Shown: positions 23,759-32,514, counted from the stretch's first letter. The stretch is 64,000 nucleotides of DNA from an uncultured Collinsella sp. (GCA_902491565.1 CABUIE010000002.1:109807-173806), one strand, 5' to 3'. Numbers and translations are program-made. The notes: a model not told the origin generated them from the sequence alone.

Positions 23759-24964
23759 ATGGAAGAGAAATACACCACCTCGTCTATTTATAAGTTTAAG
23801 GACGATCGCTGGCGCGCACAGTTCCCCTATTTGGAGAACGGCATCTGGCATAAGAAGACTCAGCTCTTGGAACATCGAGGGCGCGATAAAGGCAGAAGCC
23901 ATAAGCATCGCGATGCCGCCATGCTCGAGGCCGAATCCATCCGCGCATCTCTCAATGAGAAGGCCACCGCAGAAGCAGCTAAACCCAAGGGGCTTGGTAT
24001 CACCGTTTCAAAGCTCGTGACATGCTATATCGATATCGAGTGCGCGGACGTCGCGCGCTCCACGGCGACCGGATACCACGGCATGCTCCGCCGGAATATC
24101 GAACCGTATCTCGGTGATGTCCCATTGGAAGACCTTACGGAAGAGGATGTTCAGGAATGGATAACGGCGATCGCCTCAACCCACGCACGGTCCACCGCCT
24201 GCAATTCCCTACGGTTGTTACGAGGCTCGCTCAAATATGGAATGCGAAAGAAATGGATTGACGAAAACGTGGCCTCTTGGGCAAAAGTCCCCAAAAATGA
24301 AGACGCGAACTACGGTCTACCGAATTCGCTTACAACCAAAGAGCGAACCAGGGTCTTGAACACTCTGAACGCCTCCATAGATATCCCAGCGATGCTTGCA
24401 GCCAAGATGGCGCTCTACACGGGATTGCGGCGCGGCGAGCTCTGCGCCCTGAAATGGAAAAACGTGGACTTTAAATCCGCAACGATCCGAGTCGAGGCCG
24501 CGATTGGGCACACGGATAACGAGTTCTATATCAAGGGCCCCAAGAGCATTAGCAGCCGGCGCGCTATCCCCAACTGCCCGAAAGACCTTATGAAAGACCT
24601 TGCGAAGCGCGAGGCCGACATGAAGTTCGAATGCGCGAATCTGGGCGTTGAGTTCAGCGACGAACTGTTTGTCCTCGGCTTTCCGGACGGTTCCTTCTTG
24701 AAACCGCCCAGGATCAACGACGCTTGGCGGGCCCTGGCAAAGGCCTTGAAGCTCCATGGTGTCTTGAACAAGAACACCGTCACCTTCCACGACCTCAGGC
24801 ACAGTTTTGCAACGTACGCCGTTTCCAACGGAATCGACCCGAGGACTCTCGCAAGCCTCATGGGGCACTCGAAGGCGTCGATGACACTCGACAGATACGC
24901 CAGTGCCGACCCAGCAGCCACCGCATCGGCTATGAGAACTCTTGGACGCTTATATAAAGAGTGA
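23759..24964 (+). CDS. int: Tyrosine recombinase (integrase)
   Basis: A 401-residue site-specific recombinase. An arm-binding N-terminus (IYKFKDDRWRAQFPYLENGIW) is followed by a SAM-like core-binding domain (about 82-180) and the catalytic domain with Arg224 (TGLRRGEL), His344/Arg347 (FHDLRHSFAT), His370 (MGHSK) and Tyr380 (LDRYAS), all present. It would integrate and excise the element at tRNA-Thr. GGAGGG precedes the ATG. It is the first gene inside attL, downstream of three putative arm sites, and is followed by a terminator. Confidence 0.96.
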   Translation: MEEKYTTSSIYKFKDDRWRAQFPYLENGIWHKKTQLLEHRGRDKGRSHKHRDAAMLEAESIRASLNEKATAEAAKPKGLGITVSKLVTCYIDIECADVARSTATGYHGMLRRNIEPYLGDVPLEDLTEEDVQEWITAIASTHARSTACNSLRLLRGSLKYGMRKKWIDENVASWAKVPKNEDANYGLPNSLTTKERTRVLNTLNASIDIPAMLAAKMALYTGLRRGELCALKWKNVDFKSATIRVEAAIGHTDNEFYIKGPKSISSRRAIPNCPKDLMKDLAKREADMKFECANLGVEFSDELFVLGFPDGSFLKPPRINDAWRALAKALKLHGVLNKNTVTFHDLRHSFATYAVSNGIDPRTLASLMGHSKASMTLDRYASADPAATASAMRTLGRLYKE

Positions 24965-25004
24965 TTTGCTTCGTCGCAAGCAAAGAAGTCAACAGTGGCT
25001 CGGA

Positions 25005-25031
25005 GGCCCGGCTTTAACCGGGCCTTTTCTT
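25005..25031 (+). terminator. Terminator after int
   Basis: GGCCCGG / CCGGGCC with a CTTTAA loop, then TTTTCTTGTT. Confidence 0.85.
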
Positions 25032-25159
25032 GTTGCCTCGACCCTTCAACGTCTTTTTTGTCCATAGCGTCCGCCCTGCCCGTACTTTGACGAATGCCGG
25101 CGGCGGCGTGTCAGACTGCGAAATAAGAGAAATCGGCAAATTCCAGAAAGGAGACCGAA

Positions 25160-25369
25160 ATGAAATTCAAAGAAAAGCGTATCGGAGTCGACGACTTCCG
25201 CAGTATGCCGGATATCGTCGATCCGCTGCCGGTCGCGTACCTGCTCGGCATCAGCGACCGCTCTGTCTACCGCCTCTGCCAGAACGGGACGTTCAAAGCC
25301 GTGAAGTGCGGCAAGTTATGGCGAATCAACCGCGATAGCGTTCTCAAGTATATCGGCGCATCAAATTAA
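25160..25369 (+). CDS. Small HTH protein, excisionase-like
   Basis: 69 residues. LPVAYLLGISDRSVYRLCQNGTFKAVKCGKLWRINRDSVLKYIG is a MerR-like winged helix of the excisionase (HTH_17) type, which bends DNA at att sites or regulates transcription. AAAGGAG lies 6 bases before ATG. Placed next to int, a recombination directionality factor role is the natural guess; a second candidate lies at 39579-39827. Confidence 0.8.
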   Translation: MKFKEKRIGVDDFRSMPDIVDPLPVAYLLGISDRSVYRLCQNGTFKAVKCGKLWRINRDSVLKYIGASN

Positions 25370-25415
25370 CCAAAGGTTACGGGAAACCAACCAATACAAA
25401 GCCCTGGAGGATTAT

Positions 25416-25859
25416 ATGTTTGAATTCGATAAAGCCAACGGCGTCATTGAACGCGGCGAGCTGCTGTACTCCGTCCCGCATGACTCCGAAATCGTTCTTG
25501 ATACCGGCGTTCCCGCCTACTCGGGCCCGGCACTTCTGAAGTTCAAATATCCGGTGAAGCATGCACCGAGCGCACTTATCGTTACTCAGACCGTTGCTGA
25601 GAAACTGAACGAAAAACGTGCGTCGATCGTAGTTGAAATCATTAGGCGTTGGAAGGACATCCCCAAGGCCGACCTCGCACGCATCATTTTGGGAGCGGGT
25701 GCTTATTCCGGCGGTTTCAGCCTCAGTCCCATTGAGAAAATCGAGGAATCAATTGACCTCGACAGTCTTGAACTCTCTAACAAACTTATCGCTTATATGC
25801 CATTACCAGCTGATAAGGCACCAGAGAACTATCCGATCACCTTCACAGTATCTTGCTAA
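25416..25859 (+). CDS. Hypothetical protein of the mobile element
   Basis: A 147-residue soluble protein that I do not recognise. It has a beta-rich N-terminus (MFEFDKANGVIERGELLYSV, ALLKFKYPVKHAPSALIVTQTVAEKLNEKRASIVVEII) and an acidic C-terminal half, no signal peptide and no metal motif. GGAGG precedes ATG 25416 and a terminator follows. It lies between the excisionase-like gene and the mobilization operon, so a role in element maintenance is possible but unsupported. Confidence 0.65.
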   Translation: MFEFDKANGVIERGELLYSVPHDSEIVLDTGVPAYSGPALLKFKYPVKHAPSALIVTQTVAEKLNEKRASIVVEIIRRWKDIPKADLARIILGAGAYSGGFSLSPIEKIEESIDLDSLELSNKLIAYMPLPADKAPENYPITFTVSC

Positions 25860-25861
25860 AA

Positions 25862-25888
25862 ACGGGGGCCATTTGGCCCCCGTTTGTT
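25862..25888 (+). terminator. Terminator before the mobilization operon
   Basis: ACGGGGGCC / GGCCCCCGT with an ATTT loop, then TTGTT. Confidence 0.85.
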
Positions 25889-25899
25889 AAGGAGTCTAG

Positions 25900-26361
25900 A
25901 TGACAAAAACTAAAACCGTCAGCGTGAAACTCGACTCAAAGCTCTACACCGCCCTCAAGACGCGGGCCGAACTCAGCAACTCCAACATCAGCGACGAGAT
26001 CCGCTCGCTCCTGCGCTCGGCGCTCGCCGCGGAGGGGCTCGACCTCTACGGCAACGAGGTCGCGGGCTTCATCCGCGGCGTCGTCGACGCCCGCATGGAC
26101 GTCGCCGCACTCGACATCGAGCGCAAGCTCGACGCCACCGAGGACCGCATCGCCGCGGTCCTCTCGCGCCCCATGACTGCCGCCATCATGGCCGGCCTCA
26201 TGTCGGCAGACGTCCTCAAGGCCTCCTACGCCTCGCTCGACGACGTCCCCGTCGCGGACATCTGGAAGAACTACCTCGCGCAGGCCGGCGAGCTCAGCCG
26301 CGCGGGCCTCGGCCGCATCGACGAGGTGAAGCTCCACGCGCGCGAGCGCGCCGATGGCTAG
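25900..26361 (+). CDS. RHH-type relaxosome accessory protein (MobC-like)
   Basis: 153 residues. The N-terminus (KTVSVKLDSKLYTALKTRAELSNSNISDEIRSLLRSAL) is a ribbon-helix-helix DNA-binding domain; the rest is helical. Such proteins bind oriT and assist the relaxase. It begins the mobilization operon after a terminator, and its last 8 bases overlap the relaxase start. From about residue 20 the codons switch to very GC-rich usage (GCC, CTC, GAG, CGC) that continues through the relaxase and coupling protein. Confidence 0.78.
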   Translation: MTKTKTVSVKLDSKLYTALKTRAELSNSNISDEIRSLLRSALAAEGLDLYGNEVAGFIRGVVDARMDVAALDIERKLDATEDRIAAVLSRPMTAAIMAGLMSADVLKASYASLDDVPVADIWKNYLAQAGELSRAGLGRIDEVKLHARERADG

Positions 26362-27709
26362 CCCGCCCGTCATCGTCAACCACTCCGTCGTCCGCGCGGG
26401 AGCGTCCGCGAGGGCGACCGCCGCAGGCCTGGCGGCATACGCCGGCACCCGCCGCGGCGTCGTCATCGAGGTAAGCGAGGCGGACGGCAGGAGGCTCGGC
26501 GTGGACGGCCTGGCCGCCTACGCCGCGAACAGGACCGGCTCGACGGGCGGCCTCTGGGGCGCGGACGGCCCGGTCGCCGTGGCGGAGGCCAGGCGTGCCA
26601 TCGCCCAAAACGGCGGTGCGGTGCTCACCACCGTCGTCACGGTCCCGAACGACATCGCCCCAGCTGCCGGCCTCGACCGCCTGGACGCCTGGCAGGCGCT
26701 GGTGCGCTCCGAGTGGCCGAGGCTCTTCTCCGAGATGACCGGTGTGCCCGAGAGCCGCGTGGAGTTCTACGCGGCGATGCATGTCAACGGCACGAGCCAC
26801 CACGTCCACATCCTCACGGTCGACCACGCGGGCGAGTGGGACGCGCTGCTCCCCAAGCGGAAGATGGAGGCGGCGCGGCTCGAGATCTCCTCGAAGGCCA
26901 TGGCGCCGCTGCTGCGGGAGGCCTACATCGAGCGCGACCTCGCGAGGGAGGCCGCGCTGGACGCCGTCTCCCGCATCGACCGGAACCGTTTCGATATCGA
27001 GCTGCCGCCGGACGGAAGGATTGAGGCCGCCCACCTCAGGCGGTTCCACCCGGAGACGTCCGCCGCGCTGAGGGAGGCCCTCGACCGGGCGGCATCCGGC
27101 TCCCCCGAACTCGCCGGCGCGCTGGACCGCCACGGGAAGGCGGTCGAGAGGTGCGCCGGCCTCAAGTGCCTGACCGGGGAGGCCCGAGACGCCTATGTTC
27201 GCAGGGTCGCCGCCGACCTCGGCCTCCGGTGCGAGAACGCGGCCCTGCGCGTCCTGGTACCCGACAGGACGCCGACTCGTGAGGAGATGCCGACGCGACG
27301 CGCCGCGCCCAGAACCGGCCTGGCGGTGGAGAGGCGGCGGGAGGCCGGCCTCGCCACCGAGGCCCGGGCCTGTATCCCGAAAAGGCGCCTTGAGGCAATC
27401 GGCCGAAAGGTCGCCCGCGGCCAGTCGATCGAACGCAACGACTTAAAGGGGTGCCCCACGGCGGAGCGGATCTTCCGGCAGGTGCCGTCGGCCGGCCCGG
27501 CCCTCGGACGCGCGGCCGCGATGACGGCCTTCATCGCAAGGGAGGCCACGCGGGACGCCGGTGGCCGCGACATGGGGGACGAGGCCGGAGAGAGGGTCCT
27601 GCGGCTCATCGCCTCGGCCCTGCGGATCCTGGCATCCGGCGGCACCGGGCCGTCGAGTGCCCCGACCGTGAAGATTGCGAACAGGATAGAAAGGACAATG
27701 AGAAGATGA
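26354..27709 (+). CDS. HUH relaxase, MobP-like
   Basis: 451 residues. The N-terminus contains AAYAGTRRGVVIE, resembling the YIATR-GV motif of MOBP relaxases, and the metal-binding triad FYAAMHVNGTSHHVHIL (His143, His150, His152). The enzyme nicks oriT and stays covalently bound to the transferred strand. The C-terminal half is Arg-rich and lacks a recognisable helicase or primase. It overlaps both neighbours (ATGGCTAG upstream, ATGA downstream), indicating one tightly coupled mob operon. GC is about 70 percent. Confidence 0.87.
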   Translation: MASPPVIVNHSVVRAGASARATAAGLAAYAGTRRGVVIEVSEADGRRLGVDGLAAYAANRTGSTGGLWGADGPVAVAEARRAIAQNGGAVLTTVVTVPNDIAPAAGLDRLDAWQALVRSEWPRLFSEMTGVPESRVEFYAAMHVNGTSHHVHILTVDHAGEWDALLPKRKMEAARLEISSKAMAPLLREAYIERDLAREAALDAVSRIDRNRFDIELPPDGRIEAAHLRRFHPETSAALREALDRAASGSPELAGALDRHGKAVERCAGLKCLTGEARDAYVRRVAADLGLRCENAALRVLVPDRTPTREEMPTRRAAPRTGLAVERRREAGLATEARACIPKRRLEAIGRKVARGQSIERNDLKGCPTAERIFRQVPSAGPALGRAAAMTAFIAREATRDAGGRDMGDEAGERVLRLIASALRILASGGTGPSSAPTVKIANRIERTMRR

Positions 27710-29664
27710 AACCCAAATCCTTCAACCGCAACATGAGGAGGGAGCTCGCCGACACGCTGGCGGCCCACGGTATAGTCGCCGTCGTCGCCGCCATCGCGAC
27801 CGTCAGCGCGTGGGACTACGCGAGCTGGTGGATGGCATCGCTCGCCTCCGACCTCTCCACCCTGTTGCACTTGCAGGTTGGCGACCCGGGGGCCGAGCCC
27901 GACACCGTCCTCCGCAACCCGTTGGATACGCTCGCCGACACGTTGGCAACCGGGAAAGTGGGCGGGCTGCTGGCCGCGGTCGCAGCCGTCGCAGTCACCA
28001 TCATGGTCCTCGGCCTCGTCTCGTGGGCACGTTCGTGGCTGAGGCTCCACGACGGGACGTTCGCCGGCGACCGCGCGCCCACGCGCACGCACGGGGACGC
28101 CTGGCTCGAGTCGAGGCCGTCCAGGGTCGCAAGGCGCTGCCCGCCGTGGGACGGGAAGGAGGCCGCGAGGGGGCTCGTTGCGGCCGGCTGCGTCGGCGGC
28201 GGGATCGCGATGGTCCCGGCCATCCACTGTCTCATAAGGGCGGGCAGCGGCGCAGGCAAGACGAGAAGGTCTCTTGCCGTCAGCGTGGCCGCCGCGATCG
28301 ACCGCAACGCCCACGGGATCCCGACCTCCGTCATCGTCCACGACCCGAAGTCCGAGATCCGCGCATGGACCGAGCCGCTCGCCAGGAGGGCCGGGATGGA
28401 GGTCGTCGCCATTCGGCTCGACGAGCCCGTCAAGTCAACGAGGTTCAACCCCCTCGACCGCGCTATCGCGGCACTCGGGACCGAGGGCGTCGCCGGTGCC
28501 GTGGCCGAGCTCCGCGAGCTGTCGTCCGCCATCGTGCCCGATGCCTTCTCCTCTGGCCAGAGGTTCTTCACGGACGCCAGCCGCAACCTGCTGACCGGCC
28601 TCTGCCTGCTCGCGATAGCGGACGAGCGGATCCCCGACGGCGCGCGGAACCTCTCGACCGTGCTCGCGCTCCTGGAACCCCGCGACGGGAAGAGCGCCGT
28701 GAAGTCGCTGGAGGAGCTCGCCGCGGACCTGCCGGCGGGAAACCCGGCGCGCCAGTTCCTCCTCGTCGCCTCGTCGAACGGCGGCGGAGGGGAGGCCCTC
28801 GTCTCCACCGCGCGCAACTACCTCATGTCCTTCTGCGACGACGACGTCAGCCGAATGCTCTGGGACGGCGAGGTCGACCTCGCATCGGTCGGGCGCAAGC
28901 CCACCATCCTCTACATCGCCAGCGCGACGGACCGAGGGGACCGCGGCGCGCTCGTCTCGTGCATCTTCTCCCAGGCGCTGTCGGCGCTGCGCGAGACCGC
29001 GCGCCTGTCGGGCGGCAGGCTGCCGGCCGAGACCCTGCTCGCCATCGACGAAGGGTCCGGGATCCCCAAGATCCCCCGCCTCCTCGGCGATCTCGCGGAG
29101 GTCCGCAGCATCGGCCTGCACGTCGTCTTCGTGCTCCAGAACACCCGCCTGCTCGAGGCCCGGTGCGGCTACTCCAGGGCAGAGTCGGACGCGCTGCTGG
29201 CGCTGCTCGGCACCCAGGTCGTCCTCTCGGTAGAGTCCGTCGGCGAGGCGGAGGAGATCAGCAAGCGACTCGGCGACTACAGTGTCAAGACGACCGGGCA
29301 GAGCTCCACCAAGGGGACGCAGAGCTCCTCGTCCGGCAAGTCGTTCTCCGTGGCGCGCCGTCCGCTGATCACCCCGTCGGAGCTCATGGCCTGGAGCGCG
29401 CGCGAGAACGGCGCGCTCGTGATCGACGCGGAGGGACCGATGGCGCTCGCCAGCCGCGACATCACGGAGACGTTCTTGGGGCCGCTGCTGGGCATGACGT
29501 CGCCGGAGGCCGAGGGCGCGCTGCTCGCGCGGGCGCTCGAGGGGGAGGCCCGCAACGACGCCCCGGCACCGGTCTGGCGTATCCCGGAGAAGCCGAAAAA
29601 GCCCAAGGGGTCGCCGTCCGGCGGCAGGAAGCGCAAGGTGTCCGCGGCGCCCGACGGGTTCTGA
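27706..29664 (+). CDS. VirD4/TraG-like type IV coupling protein
   Basis: 652 residues. Two N-terminal membrane segments (about 22-45 and 84-105) precede a cytoplasmic ATPase with Walker A RAGSGAGKTR (about 178-187), VHDPKSE and Walker B LLAIDEGSG (about 444). ADLAEVRSIGLHVVFVLQNTRLL is typical of coupling proteins, which hand the relaxase-DNA complex to a secretion channel. ATG 27706 overlaps the relaxase stop; a longer upstream frame is only an overlap artefact. Carrying its own coupling protein without a channel is typical of larger mobilizable elements. Confidence 0.88.
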   Translation: MKPKSFNRNMRRELADTLAAHGIVAVVAAIATVSAWDYASWWMASLASDLSTLLHLQVGDPGAEPDTVLRNPLDTLADTLATGKVGGLLAAVAAVAVTIMVLGLVSWARSWLRLHDGTFAGDRAPTRTHGDAWLESRPSRVARRCPPWDGKEAARGLVAAGCVGGGIAMVPAIHCLIRAGSGAGKTRRSLAVSVAAAIDRNAHGIPTSVIVHDPKSEIRAWTEPLARRAGMEVVAIRLDEPVKSTRFNPLDRAIAALGTEGVAGAVAELRELSSAIVPDAFSSGQRFFTDASRNLLTGLCLLAIADERIPDGARNLSTVLALLEPRDGKSAVKSLEELAADLPAGNPARQFLLVASSNGGGGEALVSTARNYLMSFCDDDVSRMLWDGEVDLASVGRKPTILYIASATDRGDRGALVSCIFSQALSALRETARLSGGRLPAETLLAIDEGSGIPKIPRLLGDLAEVRSIGLHVVFVLQNTRLLEARCGYSRAESDALLALLGTQVVLSVESVGEAEEISKRLGDYSVKTTGQSSTKGTQSSSSGKSFSVARRPLITPSELMAWSARENGALVIDAEGPMALASRDITETFLGPLLGMTSPEAEGALLARALEGEARNDAPAPVWRIPEKPKKPKGSPSGGRKRKVSAAPDGF

Positions 29665-29692
29665 CGCGTCATACGGCCCTGCCCGCGCAAAC

Positions 29693-29736
29693 GGCCCTCC
29701 GTCATACGGCGCTCGGGACGCGTATGACGGAGGGCC
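29693..29736. repeat. Perfect 16-bp hairpin after the mob operon
   Basis: GGCCCTCCGTCATACG (29693-29708) and its exact reverse complement (29721-29736) flank a 12-base loop. GTCATACGGC also occurs once more at 29668-29677. There is no U-tract. It may be a Rho-independent-like stop without U's, a protein-binding site or part of a transfer origin. Confidence 0.55.
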
Positions 29737-29938
29737 GCCGTCGCCTTTCCGGCTTGACCGGCAACGCTACCAGCGAAAACGAACTCGGCCCGCCGAGTTG
29801 CGCCGCAAAATCCCGGGCGCCCGTAGTGCGCCCTTATCCTGCTCCCACCGTCCAAGGCACTTGGGCGGCGGGAGTTCCGCATCCCCGGGAAAAGAAAAGC
29901 GCGGCCCATCCGGACCGCGCTTGCGCTCTCCTCCTATT

Positions 29939-30534
29939 TCACCCCGCGACGTAGACCGTCCGGCCCGTCTCGCAGTCGATGGTCTCGGCGTCCCCGAAAC
30001 CGACCCGGACGGCCGCCCATCCGCCGGCGGCCGCCAACGCGTCGGCCTCGGACCTCGCGGCGGCGATGAGGCGCTCGAGCTCGGCCGAGCCCGCCGGCGC
30101 GGTCCCCGCCTCGAACGCGCCGCCGTCGCCGCCTGACTCGTACTCGACGACGACCGTCGAGCCGAGCGCCTCCTCGAGGGTCTCGGTCAGGCCGCCCATG
30201 CCGTCGAGGGCGTGCCCGGCGACCGTGGCCAGCGGGTAGCGGGCCATCCCGGACGCAGCCGAGCGGCCGGCCATCCGGAGTATGCCGGCGGCCACGAGTG
30301 CCTTGAGGAGTGCCGCGGGGACCGCGGCGTCGATGGCGATGTTGCCGTGCCCGCGGCACCACTCGGCCGCAGCCGGCACGTTCGCCGTGAGCACGCCCCA
30401 CTCGGCCATGTAGCCGTCGGAGCGGGGTCCGTGGCGTCGAGGAGGAGGACGGCGAGGCCGCCTCCCACGTACTCCCCGGCCACGAGGGCGAGGCGGACCG
30501 CCTCGCCCATGGAGTCGAACTCGACCGTGACCAT
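29939..30534 (-). pseudogene. DUF4313-like gene split by a frameshift
   Basis: ATG 30534 with a GGAGGAGGT site opens MVTVEFDSMGEAVRLALVAGEYVGGGLAVLLLDATDP. The matching continuation YMAEWGVLTANVPAAAEWCRGHGNIAIDAAVPAALLKALVAAGILRMAGRSAASGMARYPLATV lies in another frame down to 29939. One extra C in the CCCC run at 30424-30427 would join them. The joined product looks like the mobile-element family DUF4313 with a C-terminal extension. It is preceded by the DUF2958 gene, 4 bases away. It could be a true break, a sequencing slip or a -1 frameshift; the downstream part could also start at ATG 30409. Confidence 0.6.
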
Positions 30535-30538
30535 GCGG

Positions 30539-30838
30539 CTACCTCCTCCTGACGGCGCTGAGCGGCTTCGGGGAGAAGTGCTCGTCGCGCTCGACGGCGG
30601 CGAACCCCATCTGGCGGTTCAGCTCCTCCATCTCCTTGATGCTGAAGTAGCCGAGCTCGTCGTCGTAGCCCTCGACGAGGCCGAACGCCTCGTCCGTGCC
30701 GTCGAACTCGAGCAGCCACCAGTCCCATCCGTTCATGCACGAGAAGTAGTGGGCATAGACCGTGGGGTCCTCTGCTCCGTCCTGCTCGTAGAGCCTTGGA
30801 GCCGTCTTGGCGATTTCCCTCGTCATCAGCTGCTGCAT
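30539..30838 (-). CDS. DUF2958 family protein
   Basis: 99 residues. MTREIAKTAPRLYEQDGAEDPTVYAHYFSCMNGWDWWLLEFDGTDEAFGLVEGYDDELGYFSIKEMEEL matches the DUF2958 pattern seen on plasmids and integrative elements; biochemical function unknown. GGAGG lies 5 bases before ATG 30838; the upstream in-frame extension has no ribosome site. It is directly upstream of the split DUF4313-like gene, so the pair forms a small accessory operon. Confidence 0.72.
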   Translation of the reverse strand: MQQLMTREIAKTAPRLYEQDGAEDPTVYAHYFSCMNGWDWWLLEFDGTDEAFGLVEGYDDELGYFSIKEMEELNRQMGFAAVERDEHFSPKPLSAVRRR

Positions 30839-30869
30839 CTCTTCCTCCGTTCCGGGCACCCTGCCCTCA

Positions 30870-31040
30870 ACATCTCGCCCCTGCGGGCAAAGCCGAATGG
30901 CGACGCCGCGCGTCGTCGTCGGCTTTGCTCCCTGCAAAGCCGCACCGGAGCGAAGGCGGGTCAAGGGAGGTCCATGACGACCTCCACCAACCGGAGCGGA
31001 GCGGAGGTTTGTGCGGGGTCTCATGGGCCCCCTTGACGCG
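30870..31040. other. GC-rich non-coding region with nested inverted repeats, oriT candidate
   Basis: The 344 bases between the DUF2958 gene and the next small ORF hold no convincing gene. They contain GCAAAGCCGA/TCGGCTTTGC (30887-30896, 30919-30928), GGAGGTC/GACCTCC (30966-30972, 30979-30985) and a wider repeat of GTCAAGGG...CCATGA (30960-30977) against its complement (31021-31037). Dense nested repeats in a non-coding part of a mobilizable element are typical for transfer origins. No nic site could be identified. Confidence 0.45.
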
Positions 31041-31182
31041 GCGTAGCGGAGGTGCCACCCGGCCGCGGAGCCGTGGCCATACGGCGGCGCATGCCGGATA
31101 CCGGCGGCAGCAAAAGGGCCCGCCGGCGGCGGGCCCGAAGGGGAGAATATGGGTTACGCATCGTTTCCGGAAAGGGGCATCC

Positions 31183-31413
31183 ATGACAGAAGCCGAGCAG
31201 AACCAGATCTTCGATATCAGCTACGAGATGCGCGGGCTCGCGGCGACGCTCCTCGCGGCATCCCGCGGCGACCTACAGGATCCGGACAGAATCGTCGAAT
31301 ATGCCGCAGGCCAAATCGACCGATTTGCCGACAATCTCGCGTCATGCATTACAGGAAAACCTTTCGACTCCGACGAGCGCCTTGATGGCCTTACGCCTAG
31401 CGGACGTTTTTGA
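31183..31413 (+). CDS. Small hypothetical protein
   Basis: 76 residues (MTEAEQNQIFDISYEMRGLAATLLAASRG...ASCITGKPFDSDERLDGL), mostly helical and soluble, no family recognised. AAAGGGG lies 5 bases before ATG 31183. Sequence composition is intermediate between the GC-rich mob region and the following AT-richer stretch. Between 31414 and 31655 no supported gene was found. Confidence 0.5.
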   Translation: MTEAEQNQIFDISYEMRGLAATLLAASRGDLQDPDRIVEYAAGQIDRFADNLASCITGKPFDSDERLDGLTPSGRF

Positions 31414-31655
31414 CGTTTGGCGGTTACTCTGTGACATGATAAAAGACCCCCAAGTAGCCCGGAAAGCACGCAAAGAGGTCTTAAAGCGAAAGGGCACCGC
31501 GTATGCGTTGCCCGCCACTTCGCATTGTAGCCGATTGCTTGAGCGATTTTGATATGCAGCATTTTGACCCTGACGAGCGCTCGTCACTTTTTTGAACGGG
31601 ACATTCGGAGGACAGAGGCCTTTTGACGTACGACGTTTACGTTCCGGCGACGGGT

Positions 31656-32033
31656 CTACACCCCCACGTCGTTCTTGGTGAGGGTGTTGTCGAACGCCCA
31701 GACCCACCAGCGCAGGTGGTCCTCAGCCCCGTGGATGTCGTCCTCCTCGTGGTAGTGCTCGAGCATGAGCTGGGTGCGCCACTGGCCGAAGCGAACGGTG
31801 TAGGTGGCCGTCTGGGCGTTCTGCACGATAGCCCCGAAGGGCTCGATCTCGAGGATCTGATCGATGGTGAAGCAGCGCCCGTCCGGCCAGCAGACGCGGA
31901 TGGGGACCATGGTCCCGTCGGCGTTTGCGCGGGCGTAGACGTCGACGTACTGCTTGTGGACGCGCCGACCTGGCCTGTCGCCGCGGGCGCGCACCGTGAT
32001 GCCGCCGCCGAAGTCCTTGGTGTGATCTGTCAC
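31656..32033 (-). CDS. Small WPDGR-motif protein, copy 2
   Basis: 125 residues. Core VYARANADGTMVPIRVCWPDGRCFTIDQILEIEPFG resembles the upstream gene's PVTIHWPDGRSWQVESIYFRSEFG. It ends in HLRWWVWAFDN. GTG 32033 overlaps the upstream stop (GTGA), implying translational coupling. The family is not one I can name; the beta-rich core suggests a small nucleic-acid- or protein-binding fold. No signal peptide. Confidence 0.55.
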   Translation of the reverse strand: MTDHTKDFGGGITVRARGDRPGRRVHKQYVDVYARANADGTMVPIRVCWPDGRCFTIDQILEIEPFGAIVQNAQTATYTVRFGQWRTQLMLEHYHEEDDIHGAEDHLRWWVWAFDNTLTKNDVGV

Positions 32034-32347
32034 GCGGGCGTCACCGCCATGCCGCTGCCACGCTCGACGAACCAGTCGCCGTGCTCCCACCAGACCGTCT
32101 TGCGCTGCTTTGCGATGCAGACGTCGTAGCGCACGCAGAGATTGCCGAAGAGGGCGCGGCCGAACTCGGAGCGGAAGTAGATGGACTCGACCTGCCAGGA
32201 GCGGCCGTCGGGCCAGTGGATGGTGACCGGGTCGGACGGGCCACGGTCGGGGTCGTCGGTCCCGTTGACGTCCACCGGGATGTAGATGCGGCGGTCCTCC
32301 GTGGGGATGCCGCAGGTGCCCGCGAGGGAGTGCTTCTTCATGATCAT
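32030..32347 (-). CDS. Small WPDGR-motif protein, copy 1
   Basis: 105 residues (RIYIPVDVNGTDDPDRGPSDPVTIHWPDGRSWQVESIYFRSEFGRALFGNLCVRYDVCIAKQRKTVWWEHGDWFVER). GGGAGGT precedes ATG 32347. It shares the WPDGR core, the preceding Val-rich strand and a C-terminal Trp-rich motif with copy 2, so the two are probably ancient duplicates. Function unknown; carried by the mobile element. Confidence 0.6.
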   Translation of the reverse strand: MIMKKHSLAGTCGIPTEDRRIYIPVDVNGTDDPDRGPSDPVTIHWPDGRSWQVESIYFRSEFGRALFGNLCVRYDVCIAKQRKTVWWEHGDWFVERGSGMAVTPA

Positions 32348-32514
32348 ATGCCTTACCTCCCGTACACGTGTTCGTGTTTTGCTTCTACCAGTATCGGCCG
32401 GGCGTTTGGTTTTGTAAAGCGAACATGGTGTGGGGGTTGCGTGGTTGTGTCTGGGCGGGGTGGTAAAAGGGCGAGTGCTTGCGTTGGTCTATCATCTGAT
32501 GCCAATACGAGCGA

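Noticed and set aside
27810..29954. 714-residue Arg-rich plus-strand open frame
   Set aside because: Shadow of the coupling-protein gene; no start signal and no recognisable motif.
29934..30740. 268-residue minus-strand open frame
   Set aside because: Low-complexity Arg/Gly-rich product typical of a shadow frame in GC-rich DNA; it overlaps the DUF2958 and DUF4313-like genes, which have ribosome sites and family similarity.
31301..31552. 83-residue plus-strand open frame
   Set aside because: No ribosome site, overlaps the small gene at 31183, and composition is unlike a real protein.
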